Shown: in pieces, positions 33,613 through 43,234 of the stretch
Layout: the number at the start of each line of letters is the position of its first letter
Numbering within the stretch: position 1 is the stretch's first letter
Position numbers and translations under genes: made by a program
The notes under the pieces: model-generated
The model's database searches: none
Seen by the model: the letters and a program-made list of their open reading frames with translations, nothing else
What the model was told of the DNA's origin: nothing
Origin: Macrolepiota albuminosa
Lineage: Eukaryota > Basidiomycota > Agaricomycetes > Agaricales > Agaricaceae
Direction of reading: 5' to 3'
Assembly: GCA_027475525.1 (NCBI GenBank)
Contig: JAMWFC010000046.1
Span: forward strand, 2,728,001-2,792,000
DNA length: 64,000 nt

Positions 33613-34316
33613 TGATAGGACCCCATACAGGAGCAGCGCATCAACGGCAGGCGACGGCAGGCTCGGCACCGGCTCCGGAAACCTTGCCGCACTCGTTCCG
33701 AACTTAGCGCACACGTTCTACCTATTTTAAGCCATTTCTGACGGCCGCGCACGGCAAGAAGCAGATCCAATGTTCCGAACTTAGCGCACACGTTCTACCT
33801 ATTTTAAGCCATTTCTGACGGCCGCGCACGGCAAGAAGCAGATCCAATCAGTGATAGCACCGACGGCAGCAAGAATGACAACTGACAGATGGCATCAGTC
33901 ACTGACGACAGCGCTTAGCGAGAAGCCTGATGATCTATCAAAACTGACGGACAGCTTGGCGTTTGACCTTGGCGTCTGACACCGCTTAGCGTCTCGATTC
34001 GGCGCCTGACATCACTAAGCACTTTGGACAGACAGAAGGGTGATGAATTGATGGTTTAGCTTCGCGATCTGTCGCCTGGCGTCGCTAAGGCTTTTGAATG
34101 GACGGTAGGGATCTGAAACCGTTGGAGCTACCCCTATGAAATTTCCCAGTTTACCGCACTCTGGCGTCATTAGCCACTGGCGACGGTGAACTCATTGTAG
34201 TATAAAAGTACTTACCGATTTGTACATACAGGACAGACGAATAGACCAGAGTTTACTACTCCCCTTTCTTCAGTCTCCCTTACGATCAAGAGCTCATTCA
34301 CGCTACGGTCGGCAAC
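33613..34316 (+). repeat. 3' LTR of element 1, cut by assembly gap
   Basis: The sequence repeats 22381 onward with a few base differences and one 77-bp duplication at 33695. It stops at an N run, leaving about 627 of 959 bp. Confidence 0.9.
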
Positions 34317-34416
34317 NNNNNNNNNNNNNNNNNNNNNNNNNNNNNNNNNNNNNNNNNNNNNNNNNNNNNNNNNNNNNNNNNNNNNNNNNNNNNNNNNNNN
34401 NNNNNNNNNNNNNNNN
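34317..34416. other. assembly gap, 100 N
   Basis: Exactly 100 N, the usual placeholder for a gap of unknown size. It removes the end of the 3' LTR of element 1 and its target-site flank. Confidence 0.98.
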
Positions 34417-34778
34417 GTAATTCATTTTTGGAGTGCTTGAGATCCACTTGAGATTGATTGTATGCGGTGAGGAGGTCGAGATAAGAATGATTACGCGCAT
34501 TTGTTAACTCGGAAGATGTAGCATTGGCTACAGCGTCATATATCTAGAATTAGTTAGTATAGTGCTGAACAGTAAAAAACATCTTACTTCATAAGAGTTC
34601 AAACTATTATTGTGTCCTCGTGGTGGCTATTAGTATACCTCAGTCCGCAATTTATGCAAAGATCAATACAATGTGGTCTTACCTGGAATTGTGAGTTCTG
34701 AGTAAAGTCTTTCATGGAATCAGCATTGAGATGAGAGGATGGACGAGGGAAAAGAAAATCAGAGTGGGTTGACATCAT
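34417..34778 (-). pseudogene. 5' half of hypothetical gene split by Ty3 element 1
   Basis: The start is MMSTHSDFLFPRPSSHLNAD at 34778. Later exons give IYDAVANATSSELTNARNHS and YLDLLTAYNQSQVDLKHSKN before the gap. It reads on the same strand as the 21278-22380 segment on the far side of the retroelement, and that segment begins inside an intron, so I infer one original gene. The gap hides the junction. The product is polar and helical, with no recognised domain. A plus-strand gene starts about 140 bp upstream, divergent. Confidence 0.5.
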
Positions 34779-34916
34779 GGTGATTGTGGTGGTGCATATG
34801 GAAAGAAATGGTGGCAAGTGCAATATGCGCCAATTGCCTCAGTCACCTCACACGTGATCTATGTCACGTCAGTCAATTGACGCGACAAATGCGTCCAACT
34901 ACTATCTCTTCTTCCA

Positions 34917-35281
34917 ATGCCACTTTCACTTGATCAAGTCAAGGAACTTGATCACCAGACTCTTCTAGCTAGCAAAAACCCCTCTTATAGAAAGATTCTG
35001 GATGAGCTGACTCAGCTTCGGTAATTTTTTCACTTGTTAGAGTTTTAACATTATTGAATCGTACCAGGTACTTGCTAGATAATCAAAATATGTCATCAGC
35101 ACACCCATCTACACTTTGCAACAATTCCCAGTCAATCTACAACTCTTCCCCACTTCATGTCAAGGTTTTTCCTGATGGAAGACACCTAGTCTACCGTGTC
35201 AATGTTCCCTCCTATCTGGTGATTACAGTTCCTCAGCTTTTCCATTCGACACTGATTTCTCCCCCAATATTTCTAGAATGA
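34917..35281 (+). CDS. small hypothetical protein
   Basis: Two exons: ATG at 34917 (MPLSLDQVKELDHQTLLASK) to the donor near 35021, then from about 35069 (YLLDNQNMSSAHPS) to TGA near 35281. The splice joins in frame through an Arg codon. The product is about 105 residues, polar at first and ending in a hydrophobic stretch (SYLVITVPQLF). I recognise no family. It is divergent from the split hypothetical gene. The second exon may continue through another intron near 35275. Confidence 0.4.
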
Positions 35282-35679
35282 GACTGCTTCTAACAACAAT
35301 GATCTGCAAACTGAAGTTTTTGACTAGAAACCTCGTAAATTGATGGTAGTCCACTTTCTTACTCTTCACCTACTTCCTTAGACTTAGTGTATTCTAACTG
35401 ATTGTAATTATACTGCTAAAATTGTGCTCAATCCAATTGTTTACTTGTTAATCAACTGCTAGTTGGATGGTGTTTTGTACAAAATAACAATACAACTCAT
35501 CACCCCACCTTGCGACAAAGAACCCGTGCTTGATGTAGGACTCGAGACCCAAGGATGCACAGCAGACCCGGTCAGAAGGTTACTGTCTGAGAGAAGCAAG
35601 AGGATGTATGCCTCGTTAATAACACGTGTCTTGAGTCGGTACAAAACACGCTCCATGTGATCATGTTTAGCCGCATCAA
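35282..35679. other. intergenic, no supported gene
   Basis: Short frames exist on both strands around 35460-35660, none with recognisable domains. It may include the decayed downstream part of the helicase-like pseudogene. Confidence 0.35.
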
Positions 35680-36366
35680 TGAGTCAGCCAAGAAACGTCA
35701 GTGGGCGTGCTAATGTACTTGAGTTGGGATCAGAGGTGTCATTGGGGCTAAAGACATCCTTTCGACGCAAATGTGCTGGAACAAACGTCGGAGCATTGAC
35801 ATCAAGGCAATTAAGCTTCTTAGCTTTCAGGGTAGGTATTGAAGATGTTAGGAAATCTACTGGAGTTCGCGGAGTCCCTGACATTCTGGAGCTCTTTGAA
35901 ACTGGGGTCCTCGGTGGTCGGGGCTCAATTGGTTCTGAGCTGCCTAAAATTGAGTTGAAAGGATCGTGTTGACAATAGTGAGATAAAGTAACGCAACGTT
36001 TTTCTTCTAGCTCTGCCTCCGTACAATGGAAATAGAGCTGGAAATGTTGAATTTAATCGTCAAAGAATTGACGTTCACAACTCACCCACTCGATAGCCTC
36101 GTCAACGTCAACTCCTTGCATCGCTTTAAGGCATTCCTCTACTCTGGACTCGGAAAACCCCAAACGCCTAAGAACACCATAGGTTATACCAAGTCAAGCG
36201 AGCGCTTTGTCCTCAGGCTCCTCTAGCATTTTTTTCACTGAGATGATATGATTGAAACCGCCGAAACAAACATTTCGTCACGTACCTTCGCAATAACTCA
36301 GTGAAGAAAGGTCAAGGATATGGTCAACAAGCACCGAATCTAGCTCTAAGCATGGTAGACCCTTCA
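35680..36366 (-). pseudogene. fragment of DExH RNA helicase N-terminal region (UBA-like)
   Basis: On the minus strand the frame gives a helical segment (ELDSVLVDHILDLSSLSY), then after an intron a UBA-like block YGVLRRLGFSESRVEECLKA with GVDVDEAIEW, then HCTEAELEEK and PTFVPAHLRRKDVFSP. Order and wording resemble the N-terminus of DHX29/DHX57-type (YLR419W-like) helicases. A TGA interrupts just before the UBA-like block, and the helicase core is absent. It follows the IMP4 pseudogene on the same strand with overlapping ends. It is decayed or truncated; family identity is a moderate guess. Confidence 0.45.
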
Positions 36367-37056
36367 TAAGACAGCTCGTTTTTTTGTTGTTTGGGCATAA
36401 TGAGCTAGTACCCATTCTCATTCGGCTTCAGTTTGCTTAAGAGTGCCTTGTCGGATTTTGTACGCTGCAAAATCGTCAGGTGTTATATGATGAAAGTGTG
36501 TAGGTGCTTACGCTTCATTTCAAATCGGGGTCCTACCTCAGCGAGCTGAACCTGCCGCAGAATCTTCATAAAGACATGATGGCTTAGTGGGGAGTGAGAC
36601 GATGTCGTAACATAACAACGAGCTCTTACCGAAATGAGATGAAGTCATCCTTGTTTGCAAAAGTCATGACCCGTTTGCTATCTTCTTTAGGAACAGGGAA
36701 CAGGTATTTCAAGACATCTCAGACGCGCCGACCCAGAGGTGATGTAAAATTTTCAAAGATGAGATGCAGGTATTGTTCAGAAACGGTAGAGTCTTGCCAT
36801 AGTGAAACATTAGATAATGTGAAGAAGACAGTAGGACCGTGTGGAAAATGGGAAACAATCATTGCATCTATTCCACAATGAGGTCGTATTTTGATGCGAT
36901 GCAAAGTCACTCACCAGGGACACCGCGATGTTCATGTCAAATTATAAGATCTGTGACATCATTCGCTCTACAGGCCTCAGCAAGTTCTTTCACAACGTAA
37001 TTTCCACGGTTTATTTGATAGGAGTTGGGGTAAACGAGTCTCATTTCCTGATACGC
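36364..37056 (-). pseudogene. IMP4-like (Brix) pseudogene, 3' part
   Basis: IMP4 is a U3 snoRNP protein for 18S rRNA processing. Exons on the minus strand give EMRLVYPNSYQINRGNYVVK, HEHRGVP, MIVSHFPHGPTVFFTLSNV, SEQYLHLIFENFTSPLG, KEDSKRVMTFANKDDFISF, VQLAEVGPRFEMK and QTEAEXEWVLAHYAQTTKKR (X is a stop), in IMP4 order. At least three in-frame TGA codons break it: before HEHRG, after SPLGRRV (a CGA-to-TGA change fits) and within EAE-EW. The first acceptor is at about 37044, and its intron holds Ty3 element 2. The upstream exon is at 51205-51395. A working copy is presumably elsewhere. Confidence 0.8.
37053..37056. repeat. target-site duplication, left copy (element 2)
   Basis: ACGC directly precedes the LTR at 37057, and ACGC directly follows the other LTR at 51205-51208. 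A 4-bp duplication is within the Ty3/gypsy range. Confidence 0.8.
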
Positions 37057-38126
37057 TGATGACGCCAACAGTGGTTGGGTGCACTGGACGTATACACAGT
37101 ACAATGCCGTCTCCAGCGCTTGGCGTACATAGTTGTGAGGAGTCCTGACAGGGTCCCGGTGTGCTTGAGTGGAGGTAGTAAAACGATGCGCTAGATTATA
37201 GCGCTTCGGGGGCTACCTGGCAGACGGTAAGCGTCGTAGTTTAGGCAAAGATATTGGAGAAAAGACGAGTAGCGCAGCGTATTGTGCCCGTAGGTGGCAC
37301 CGTAAACGATGAAGACGAGATAGACGAAGCTAGCGCCCGACTTAGTGACGAAGTCAAAGGAAGCTAGCGCGAGTTGAATGCTAAGTGTAACTGTGTGTTC
37401 GAGGGGTTACGATTCGTTGTTATATACATGTAAAGTAGCTATTTTATATACGGTGCGCTACCGTGTCTGCCAAGATACAAGTCCATCTGCGGCGCTACCT
37501 CCTAGCGCCTCTCCTCGTGGTTTACTCTAATGGCGACCTGTCAACGGCGACCTTGTGCACATGGCTGACGGCGACCAACGGCGTTATGACCCACGGCGAC
37601 CTGCGGTGACTCTATATTGACTTAGCGTTGTACGAGTCTGCTCACTTTTCTATAACTCCGATTGGCCAGGCTGTTCCGGGGTATGGTCGGAAAATCCTCG
37701 ACAGACGCCGTGAGCGCTAATGTCAGCGCTACTCATTGTATTAGTTCCTGTCAGGTCCAGATGTCGGATTTAAGTATATCCAGTGCCGCCGTCATTGATC
37801 CCTTTAGACTTCTGATTGAAGTGCCTTGTCCAATGGCAGCGCCTGCTGCTGGCTCCTTCTGGAAGTGATCGGGGTTTAGTTATAGTCCTCTCCTGCCGTC
37901 GTGTTAGTGCTATACGTTATGAGCCTCCTTCGTCCTTGGGCTAGGTGAAAGGAGAGCGCTGAAGGCTTGGTAGCTAGGGGTTAGGATAAATTTCTAAATC
38001 CTGTAGTAGTTTGCCAGAGCTAGAGCTGCTCTATACTCCCAACTGGTCGCCAGAGTCCTGCGTACGTCAAGTGTCGGTTGGCCTATAATGTCCCTTGATG
38101 CGCTCAGTCCGAGTAGAAGCCTATCA
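37057..38126 (-). repeat. 3' LTR of element 2 (1070 bp)
   Basis: In plus orientation it begins TGATGACGCC and ends GCCTATCA. It matches 50121-51204 apart from about 15 single-base differences, all transitions at CpG by my reading, and a 14-bp shortage of one GGCGACCTGTCAAC unit. Confidence 0.95.
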
Positions 38127-38140
38127 TCTCTCCCCAACTG
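38127..38140 (-). promoter_or_regulatory. polypurine tract of element 2
   Basis: On the minus strand CAGTTGGGGAGAGA ends exactly at the 3' LTR, matching element 1. Confidence 0.8.
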
Positions 38141-38215
38141 AAAAATTGACTGTCCTCAGTCAAACGCCGTCATTAATTTGACTGCGCTACGGTCCATATG
38201 ATGCCGCCGGCGCCT

Positions 38216-38223
38216 TATAAAAA
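38216..38223 (+). promoter_or_regulatory. TATA box for the cargo gene of element 2
   Basis: TATAAAAA lies 57 bp before the ATG at 38273, on the strand of the cargo gene and outside the LTR. It suggests the cargo gene has its own promoter instead of using the LTR. The position is short for a TATA-to-ATG distance but possible with a brief 5' UTR. Confidence 0.5.
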
Positions 38224-38272
38224 TCGTTTTTAGCCCTTCACCTTCTCGTGTTTTCCTTCCCATCTTTCCAAC

Positions 38273-40783
38273 ATGTCCACTCCTTTCGATGCCTCTGCTC
38301 TTCGCAATTTCCTGGCTAAAGCCTCTTATTTATTCGATCGCGCTAAGTCTGTTGGTCCCGTCGATGCGCCACAAACCGTCCCTGGCATTATGCAACTTTA
38401 TCAGCGCTGGCTCGTGGTCTGCGGCTCTGACAGTTCCTGGGTGCGGGGCGTCGAGGTTCGTGAATGGTGCATGGCTCGGTACCATGAATATGAGGGCGCC
38501 GATTGGTTGCTACTGTTCGCGGACTTGTTCGTAAGTTTTTAGGTTTGATTTTAGGTTCGTGGCGCTAAGATTCAGCGCCCATACTAGGCTCCTTCTCTAT
38601 CCGACGAGATTGACGCCCTGCTGGCTAGTACCGAGGTTGGCGAGGTGAGTTCCCTCCTTTTCTTCCTCACATTTTCCATGTTAACCCTGAGTAGTCGGTT
38701 GCTACGTCGCCCACCGTTGCAAGTCTTCCTAGTGCCCCGTCGGCCTCTACCGTTCCTTCCGTTCCGGCCGCTCCTGCTGCTCCTGTTTCCGTTCTGCCTC
38801 CTCCCGTTCTTGGTAGTCCTTTTCGTGGCGATGCTTCTTCCGTTCGCCCTGCGCCCATCGTCGCTTCTCCCACTCGTACTGCGCCTCCTCACTCGGCCAT
38901 CAAACGAATTGCCGTTACCGCCAGTGAGCCCCGGCCCGGACCTACCCATACTATTTCTTGCCTTCCCCCCTGTAACTTTGCCGTCGTTATTAATCGCGTG
39001 CCCCCTGCTCTCGCTAGCCCTCCTAAACGTACCGTGCGTCCTTGTCTTCTTGCCTCTAGTTCTTCTAGTCACTCTGCTTCTTAGGTCAATCTCCCTGCTC
39101 GTGTTGCCCCTTTGTATGTCGTAAGTGTTTCCTTTTAAGATCGCTTGTCTCTAGCGCCTGATCGAGCCCTCCTTAGGCGCCCAACCAAACTATGTTTACC
39201 GACGCGGAGCTTCGTGATTTGCTGCGCCTTCGTCGCGATACTACCGTCATTGATACCGGCCTCCCGGCTGGTGTCCAGGTGCTTGGCGCTAAGAAGAAGG
39301 TTACGGTGGCACCCGTGGAGCGCCGCGCCTTTAGGGCGAAGATTGGTGCGGTAAGTGCTTGTTTGTCCCTGAAAGGTTGATGACGTCGCTAACTTCTTTC
39401 CCAGTGCGATAAATGCTGGTCTGAAAACGATCCTGAGGGTTGCTGGTTTCCTACCGCCTCTCTTCCCTGCTACCGCTGCGATGCGTTGAAACGGGGCTGT
39501 GCCTTCAATGGGATTCGTACTCGCGAACGTGGTAGGGACGCTATCATGCAGCGCAATTACGAGCGCGCGGTCCTAGTTCGTAACGCCCGGGCCTTTGTGC
39601 TGCAGCAACGCGATTTGGCCGCTACTCGTCAGCCCACTGTGATTAGCACTGCAAGTCTAGCGCTTCCCATCACCCAAGATGGTACTACCATGACGGCCCC
39701 CTTTGCCCGCTCTCCCCGTCGCCCCGTCCCTTCGAAACGTAAGCCTATTGTCGCCTCTCCTAGCAAGAGTCCCAGTAAGTGCCGGGAGCTAGCGCCTGCT
39801 ACTCCCGTGGTCTTGTCCTCTACCGAGTCGTCTACTGATGAAGGCGAGGATACCAAGAGGGACGCTGAGGGCGAGGATGACGATGAGGCTGGGCCTGTAG
39901 TCGACACCGATGCGCTGTTGGCGGTACACGCTCTTCTGCTTCGCATTACTCCCCCTTTCGCCGCTAACCCTTATCAGAGTGGCCCCAGTGGTAATCGGTG
40001 CGTAGTCTTCGGGTTTTTCTTGTCAGGTGGTGCTAACTTCTTTGTCGCTAGGTCCCCTACTCCTTTGCTTCCGGTTGTCGTGAATATCCCTCCCGCCGAA
40101 GATGTCATAATGTCTGTTGCCGGCGCTACCCCTGCTCCCGAGCCTGTCGCAGCTAGCGCCTCCCCCGTCGCCCTTCCTATTACTCCATCTCTTACCCCTC
40201 CTCGTAGCCTTTCTTCTTTCTCCAGTACTCGCGAGTCCTCTACCGCGCCTGAGTTCAAAGGGACCTTAGTAGCTCCGGGCGAGCGCCGCCGCCGCTGGAG
40301 GTATTTGCCTTCCTATGGCATCCACCTTTCTTCCGCTAGGGCCATGTCTCCAGGTGATGAGCGCCATGAATGGACCCCCCGTGCTCCCGTAACCGTTCGA
40401 GTAAGTCTGCATTTCCTAGTTAGTTCGCCTTTCCGCTGACCTCCGCTAAGTTCGATCCTTTCTGGACTCCTCCCCCCGCCATGCGTGTTTCCGGCGATGC
40501 CTATCCTTGGCTTGGGGATGAGTTCTCTTATCCTGTCACTCCCCTTCGTCCTGCCGCCAATCTTCATCAACAACTTCGCCAGGTCGAGGATGCGACCGAT
40601 GTCATTGATAGCGAACTCGCCCTCCTCCGTCCTCGTGTCTCCACCTTAGCGCGCCGTGAGCTCCTCCTGCTTGAGCTCCATGACGACATCACTGATGCGC
40701 TTGAGTGGCAAGCGAGTAACGCCATTCAAGACGGGGACTTGCTTCCATTGGGTGATCCCGCTCCCTCCGCGTCTGATGCGTAG
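38273..40783 (+). CDS. opposite-strand cargo gene 1 of element 2, six-Cys Zn2Cys6-like protein
   Basis: Homologue of the element 1 cargo gene. Exons: 38273-38530, 38588-38644, 38695-39033, 39085-39120, 39177-39350, then from 39405 on with further introns near 40000 and 40401-40449, ending at TAG 40783. Exon 1 ends GVEVREWCMARYHEYEGADW, like element 1. Exon 5 is again 174 nt (58 residues, QTMFTDAELRDLL to KIGA). Exon 6 again opens with CDKC and the same CX2CX8CX8CX2CX6C cluster, followed by RTRERGRD. The middle is Ser/Pro-rich and acidic. The C-terminus (GDAYPWLGDEFSYPV to DALEWQASNAIQDGDLLP) matches. Preserved exon phases, lengths and cysteines between diverged copies argue for a selected protein. 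Function unknown; sequence-specific DNA binding is inferred from the cysteines. Confidence 0.8.
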
Positions 40784-41463
40784 TCGCCGGCCCGTAGCGC
40801 TTCGAATTTTTGTGGACTTTGAAAATTTTGATACGTAGTCTGTGATAGCCATACTAAAAATAAACGCTCCCCTCCCCTTGTACTTTTTGTGGACTTTGAA
40901 AATTTTGATACGTAGTTTGTGATAGCCATACTAAAAATAAACGCTCCCCTCCCCTTGTTTCGAAATCGTCAGTTTGTAAGTAATCAAAATACAAAGTAAG
41001 AAAAAGGGGAAACACTCAGTAAATCATCATGGCGTAAAAACCCCTATTACCAGCGCGACCCAATAGCCAATATCGCGCCAGCCTAGGAAGAAATAGGTAT
41101 CGTCTGTAGAAAAATAAGTCGATTCATGCAAGAAGTTTTAATGTATAAGAAATAGAGTGCCACTGATTGCTTGTGGTTATTCGGTGATGGTGGCTATAAG
41201 CGCTAGATCTCGTTTTAATGTATAAGAAATAGAGTGCCACTGATTGCTTGTGGTTATTCGGTGATGGTGGCTATAAGCGCTAGATCTCAAAGGTTAATTC
41301 CCTCTTTGTGCGACCTAAAATGGACTCCAGCGCATCCTATTGGTTCGTGTCTGCGTCAGGGTCCAAGCCCCTTGAGAAGTGCCCTCCCACGCTGTCGCTA
41401 GTTGAAATACCGTCCGAGTCCTATAAATTGCCCATGCCTCGACAGCATCTCATCAGTCTTCGC
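40784..41463. other. spacer between cargo genes 1 and 2, element 2
   Basis: Contains two 77-bp duplications (about 40807 and 41135; the first has one mismatch between copies) and the conserved word CTCAGTAAATCATCAT near 41015-41030 shared with element 1. No ORF of note. It probably includes the promoter of cargo gene 2. Confidence 0.5.
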
Positions 41464-42054
41464 GATGGAAAGCCCAACCGGCATCGTGTGGACTGCCCGT
41501 TGTGATCGTGCTCACGTCGTAATTGATCCCCCCACTTTCCTGGAACGCGCTACCTCGTTCTTCCACCACTACCCAGCGGTTGGCGTACCCGGACTGACCG
41601 ACGGAGTCGTTGAATTAGGTCGTCACTGCCAGCTACTTCGTGTAGCCTGTGAGATCTGGAACGATGACCTGCCGTTGACCCGTTTCGGTATGGAGAAAAA
41701 CTGGAGTCGGATTTTTCAGGTGCGCTATTGCCTTTTTCGCCCTCCTTCTCTTCTGATAGTCGCCCAATAAAGCAAATCGCGACCAAGGAAACGAAGGTGC
41801 GCTATTGCCTTTTTCGCCCTCCTTCTCTTCTGATAGTCGCCCAATAAAGCAAATCGCGACCAAGGAAACGAAGAAGCGTCTTGAGTTGCTGCTGGAGGAG
41901 AGTCACTACCTGGTCCGTTACCTTATTACCTCGTTTTCTTCCTTCTAACGCATTGCCCTGCTAGGCGCCCCGCTTGTCTACTGGTGGCCGGCTTTTTCGC
42001 GGTCTAGCTGAAGGCTGGCAGCCTCCCAGGCCTCTCCTTTTGCCCGGTCCTTGA
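41464..42054 (+). CDS. cargo gene 2 of element 2, hypothetical
   Basis: ATG at 41464 starts MESPTGIVWTARCDRAHVV. The first exon ends at 41719 after KNWSRIFQ. Later pieces KETKKRLELLLEESHYL and GGRLFRGLAEGWQPPRP appear after short introns, ending near 42054. The segment FLERATSFFHHY to EIWNDDLPL is weakly similar to the exon 1 module of cargo gene 1 (FLAKASYLF to SSWVRGVEV) and to cargo gene 3 (LDRLERFLALM to AEWEIDTDP). A 77-bp duplication at 41718 falls on the first splice donor. Element 1 has nothing equivalent. I do not recognise a family. Confidence 0.5.
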
Positions 42055-42371
42055 TACTCGTCCGTCTCCCATGTCGTTTATGTAAGTCGGCTCCTTCTTT
42101 TCCGTGGCGCCACCGGGCTGACAGATTTTGGCTAGTTGATTTCTTTTGTCGTAGTTATATGAAATGCATCGCTGTTTTCCGTGGCGCCACCGGGCTGACA
42201 GATTTTGGCTAGTTGATTTCTTTTGTCGTAGTTATATGAAATGCATCGCTGTCTTCTCCCCCCCCCTCATGATTGTTTGCGCATGTAAGAGTTCCCAAGT
42301 ATCCGCGACCCTGCAACCAGCTGGAGGTATTTTATGGATTCTGGCGCAGTTAACCCGGTTAGTATCATATC

Positions 42372-43094
42372 ATGCCAGAACCTTCCCTCCTTCTTGATGA
42401 CCCCGTACTCGTTCACCGGCCTCTCATCCTAGATCGCCTCGAGCGCTTCCTCGCGTTAATGCCTGACGGCGGCTTTCTGCAGGAGAACAGCAACATATTG
42501 ACCCTTGTGCGCCGATACCGGATCCTGCTAGCGGCCTCCGCCGAATGGGAGATAGATACGGACCCGGCCCTAGTCACCGTAAACCCTTTATTAGCGCATG
42601 CTTTAGGTAATACTTATGCGTGTCGTAGGAGCAGACCATTACTGGTACCGCGTTGAGCCTTCATAGTCTTCTCCGCGAGACCGGGGGTTTGGTTAGTACC
42701 TATACCCCTTTTTTGCCTAGCTTTGGTTAGCTAACTCCCTGCCCTTTTCTAGAGCCTTTCCTGGCTCCCTCTTCCGGTTCTTGTCAACCTTAACGCTAGT
42801 AGAGCCGTGCTTGACCACGTGATCGTTCCTTTCACAGCTTTAGAGCATCGCTTGGACGAGGCCAGGTGGTACTCGTCCCCTACTCGTCCCGCCGCTCCCC
42901 CGGGTCCTTTCTGCGCTCCACCTACAATCGCCCTTCCCGTGCCTCCTCCTTGCACTCCCGTACCTCCTCCTCCAGTCGCTCCTCCCGCTCCGCCTAATGC
43001 TGCCATTCGTCCCCCTTCCGGTGCTCCTCCCGCCTATAGGCAACACAAGGAGCGAGTCAAGGGCCCTCGTCGGCAGTCGTCGTCGTTGTCTTAA
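42372..43094 (+). CDS. cargo gene 3 of element 2, Pro-rich hypothetical
   Basis: ATG at 42372 (MPEPSLLLDDPVLVHRPLIL) opens a helical module ending AEWEIDTDPALVT. A plausible intron joins it to SLSWLPLPVLVNLNASRAVL, then to a Pro/Ala-rich tail ending HKERVKGPRRQSSSLS at 43094. The first module resembles cargo gene 2 at the level of hydrophobic pattern and a W near its end. The 3' end lies 140 bp from the convergent end of pol. Splice sites are guesses, and the role is unknown. Confidence 0.45.
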
Positions 43095-43234
43095 ACTTTC
43101 GTAGTCAAGTATAGTTTGGTAGTGCCGCATGTATTAGTATCGCCAATTTATGCACCCCTTTCGTGGTTACTAGCGCATGCTTTAAGTCCGTAGCAGGGGG
43201 CGCTAACCGCTGGTGCCTTGTTTTCCGTGGTCTT

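Larger units (their letters stand above)
25519..33848. repeat. eight 77-bp tandem duplications inside element 1
   Basis: First-copy starts are at about 25519, 25816, 26158, 27914, 29965, 30377, 32462 and 33695. Each is followed directly by a second copy with an offset of exactly 77. All looked identical by eye. They fall without regard to domain or strand: protease, RNase H, integrase, cargo gene and LTR alike. Confidence 0.9.
22381..34316 (+). mobile_element. Ty3/gypsy LTR retrotransposon, element 1
   Basis: The order is 5' LTR (22381-23339), primer site, gag, protease, RT, RNase H, integrase, opposite-strand cargo gene (31108-33443), polypurine tract and a 3' LTR cut by a 100-N gap. RT before integrase places it in Ty3/gypsy. 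It shares primer site, polypurine tract, protein sequence and cargo with element 2 but has different LTRs. At least eight 77-bp duplications and one imperfect 463-bp duplication interrupt it; most apparent frameshifts come from these. The pieces after 29839 carry SNPs relative to the first copy of the same region, so the assembled element is probably a chimera of two genomic copies. Confidence 0.93.

Noticed and set aside
35463..35972. Overlapping frames on both strands downstream of the helicase-like fragment
   Set aside because: The minus frame up to 35884 continues the helicase-like fragment; the plus frames have no recognisable content.
38584..39072. Arg/Gly-rich minus-strand frame of 162 residues in element 2
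   Set aside because: Shadow of the Pro/Ser-rich exon 3 of cargo gene 1; it has no counterpart in element 1.
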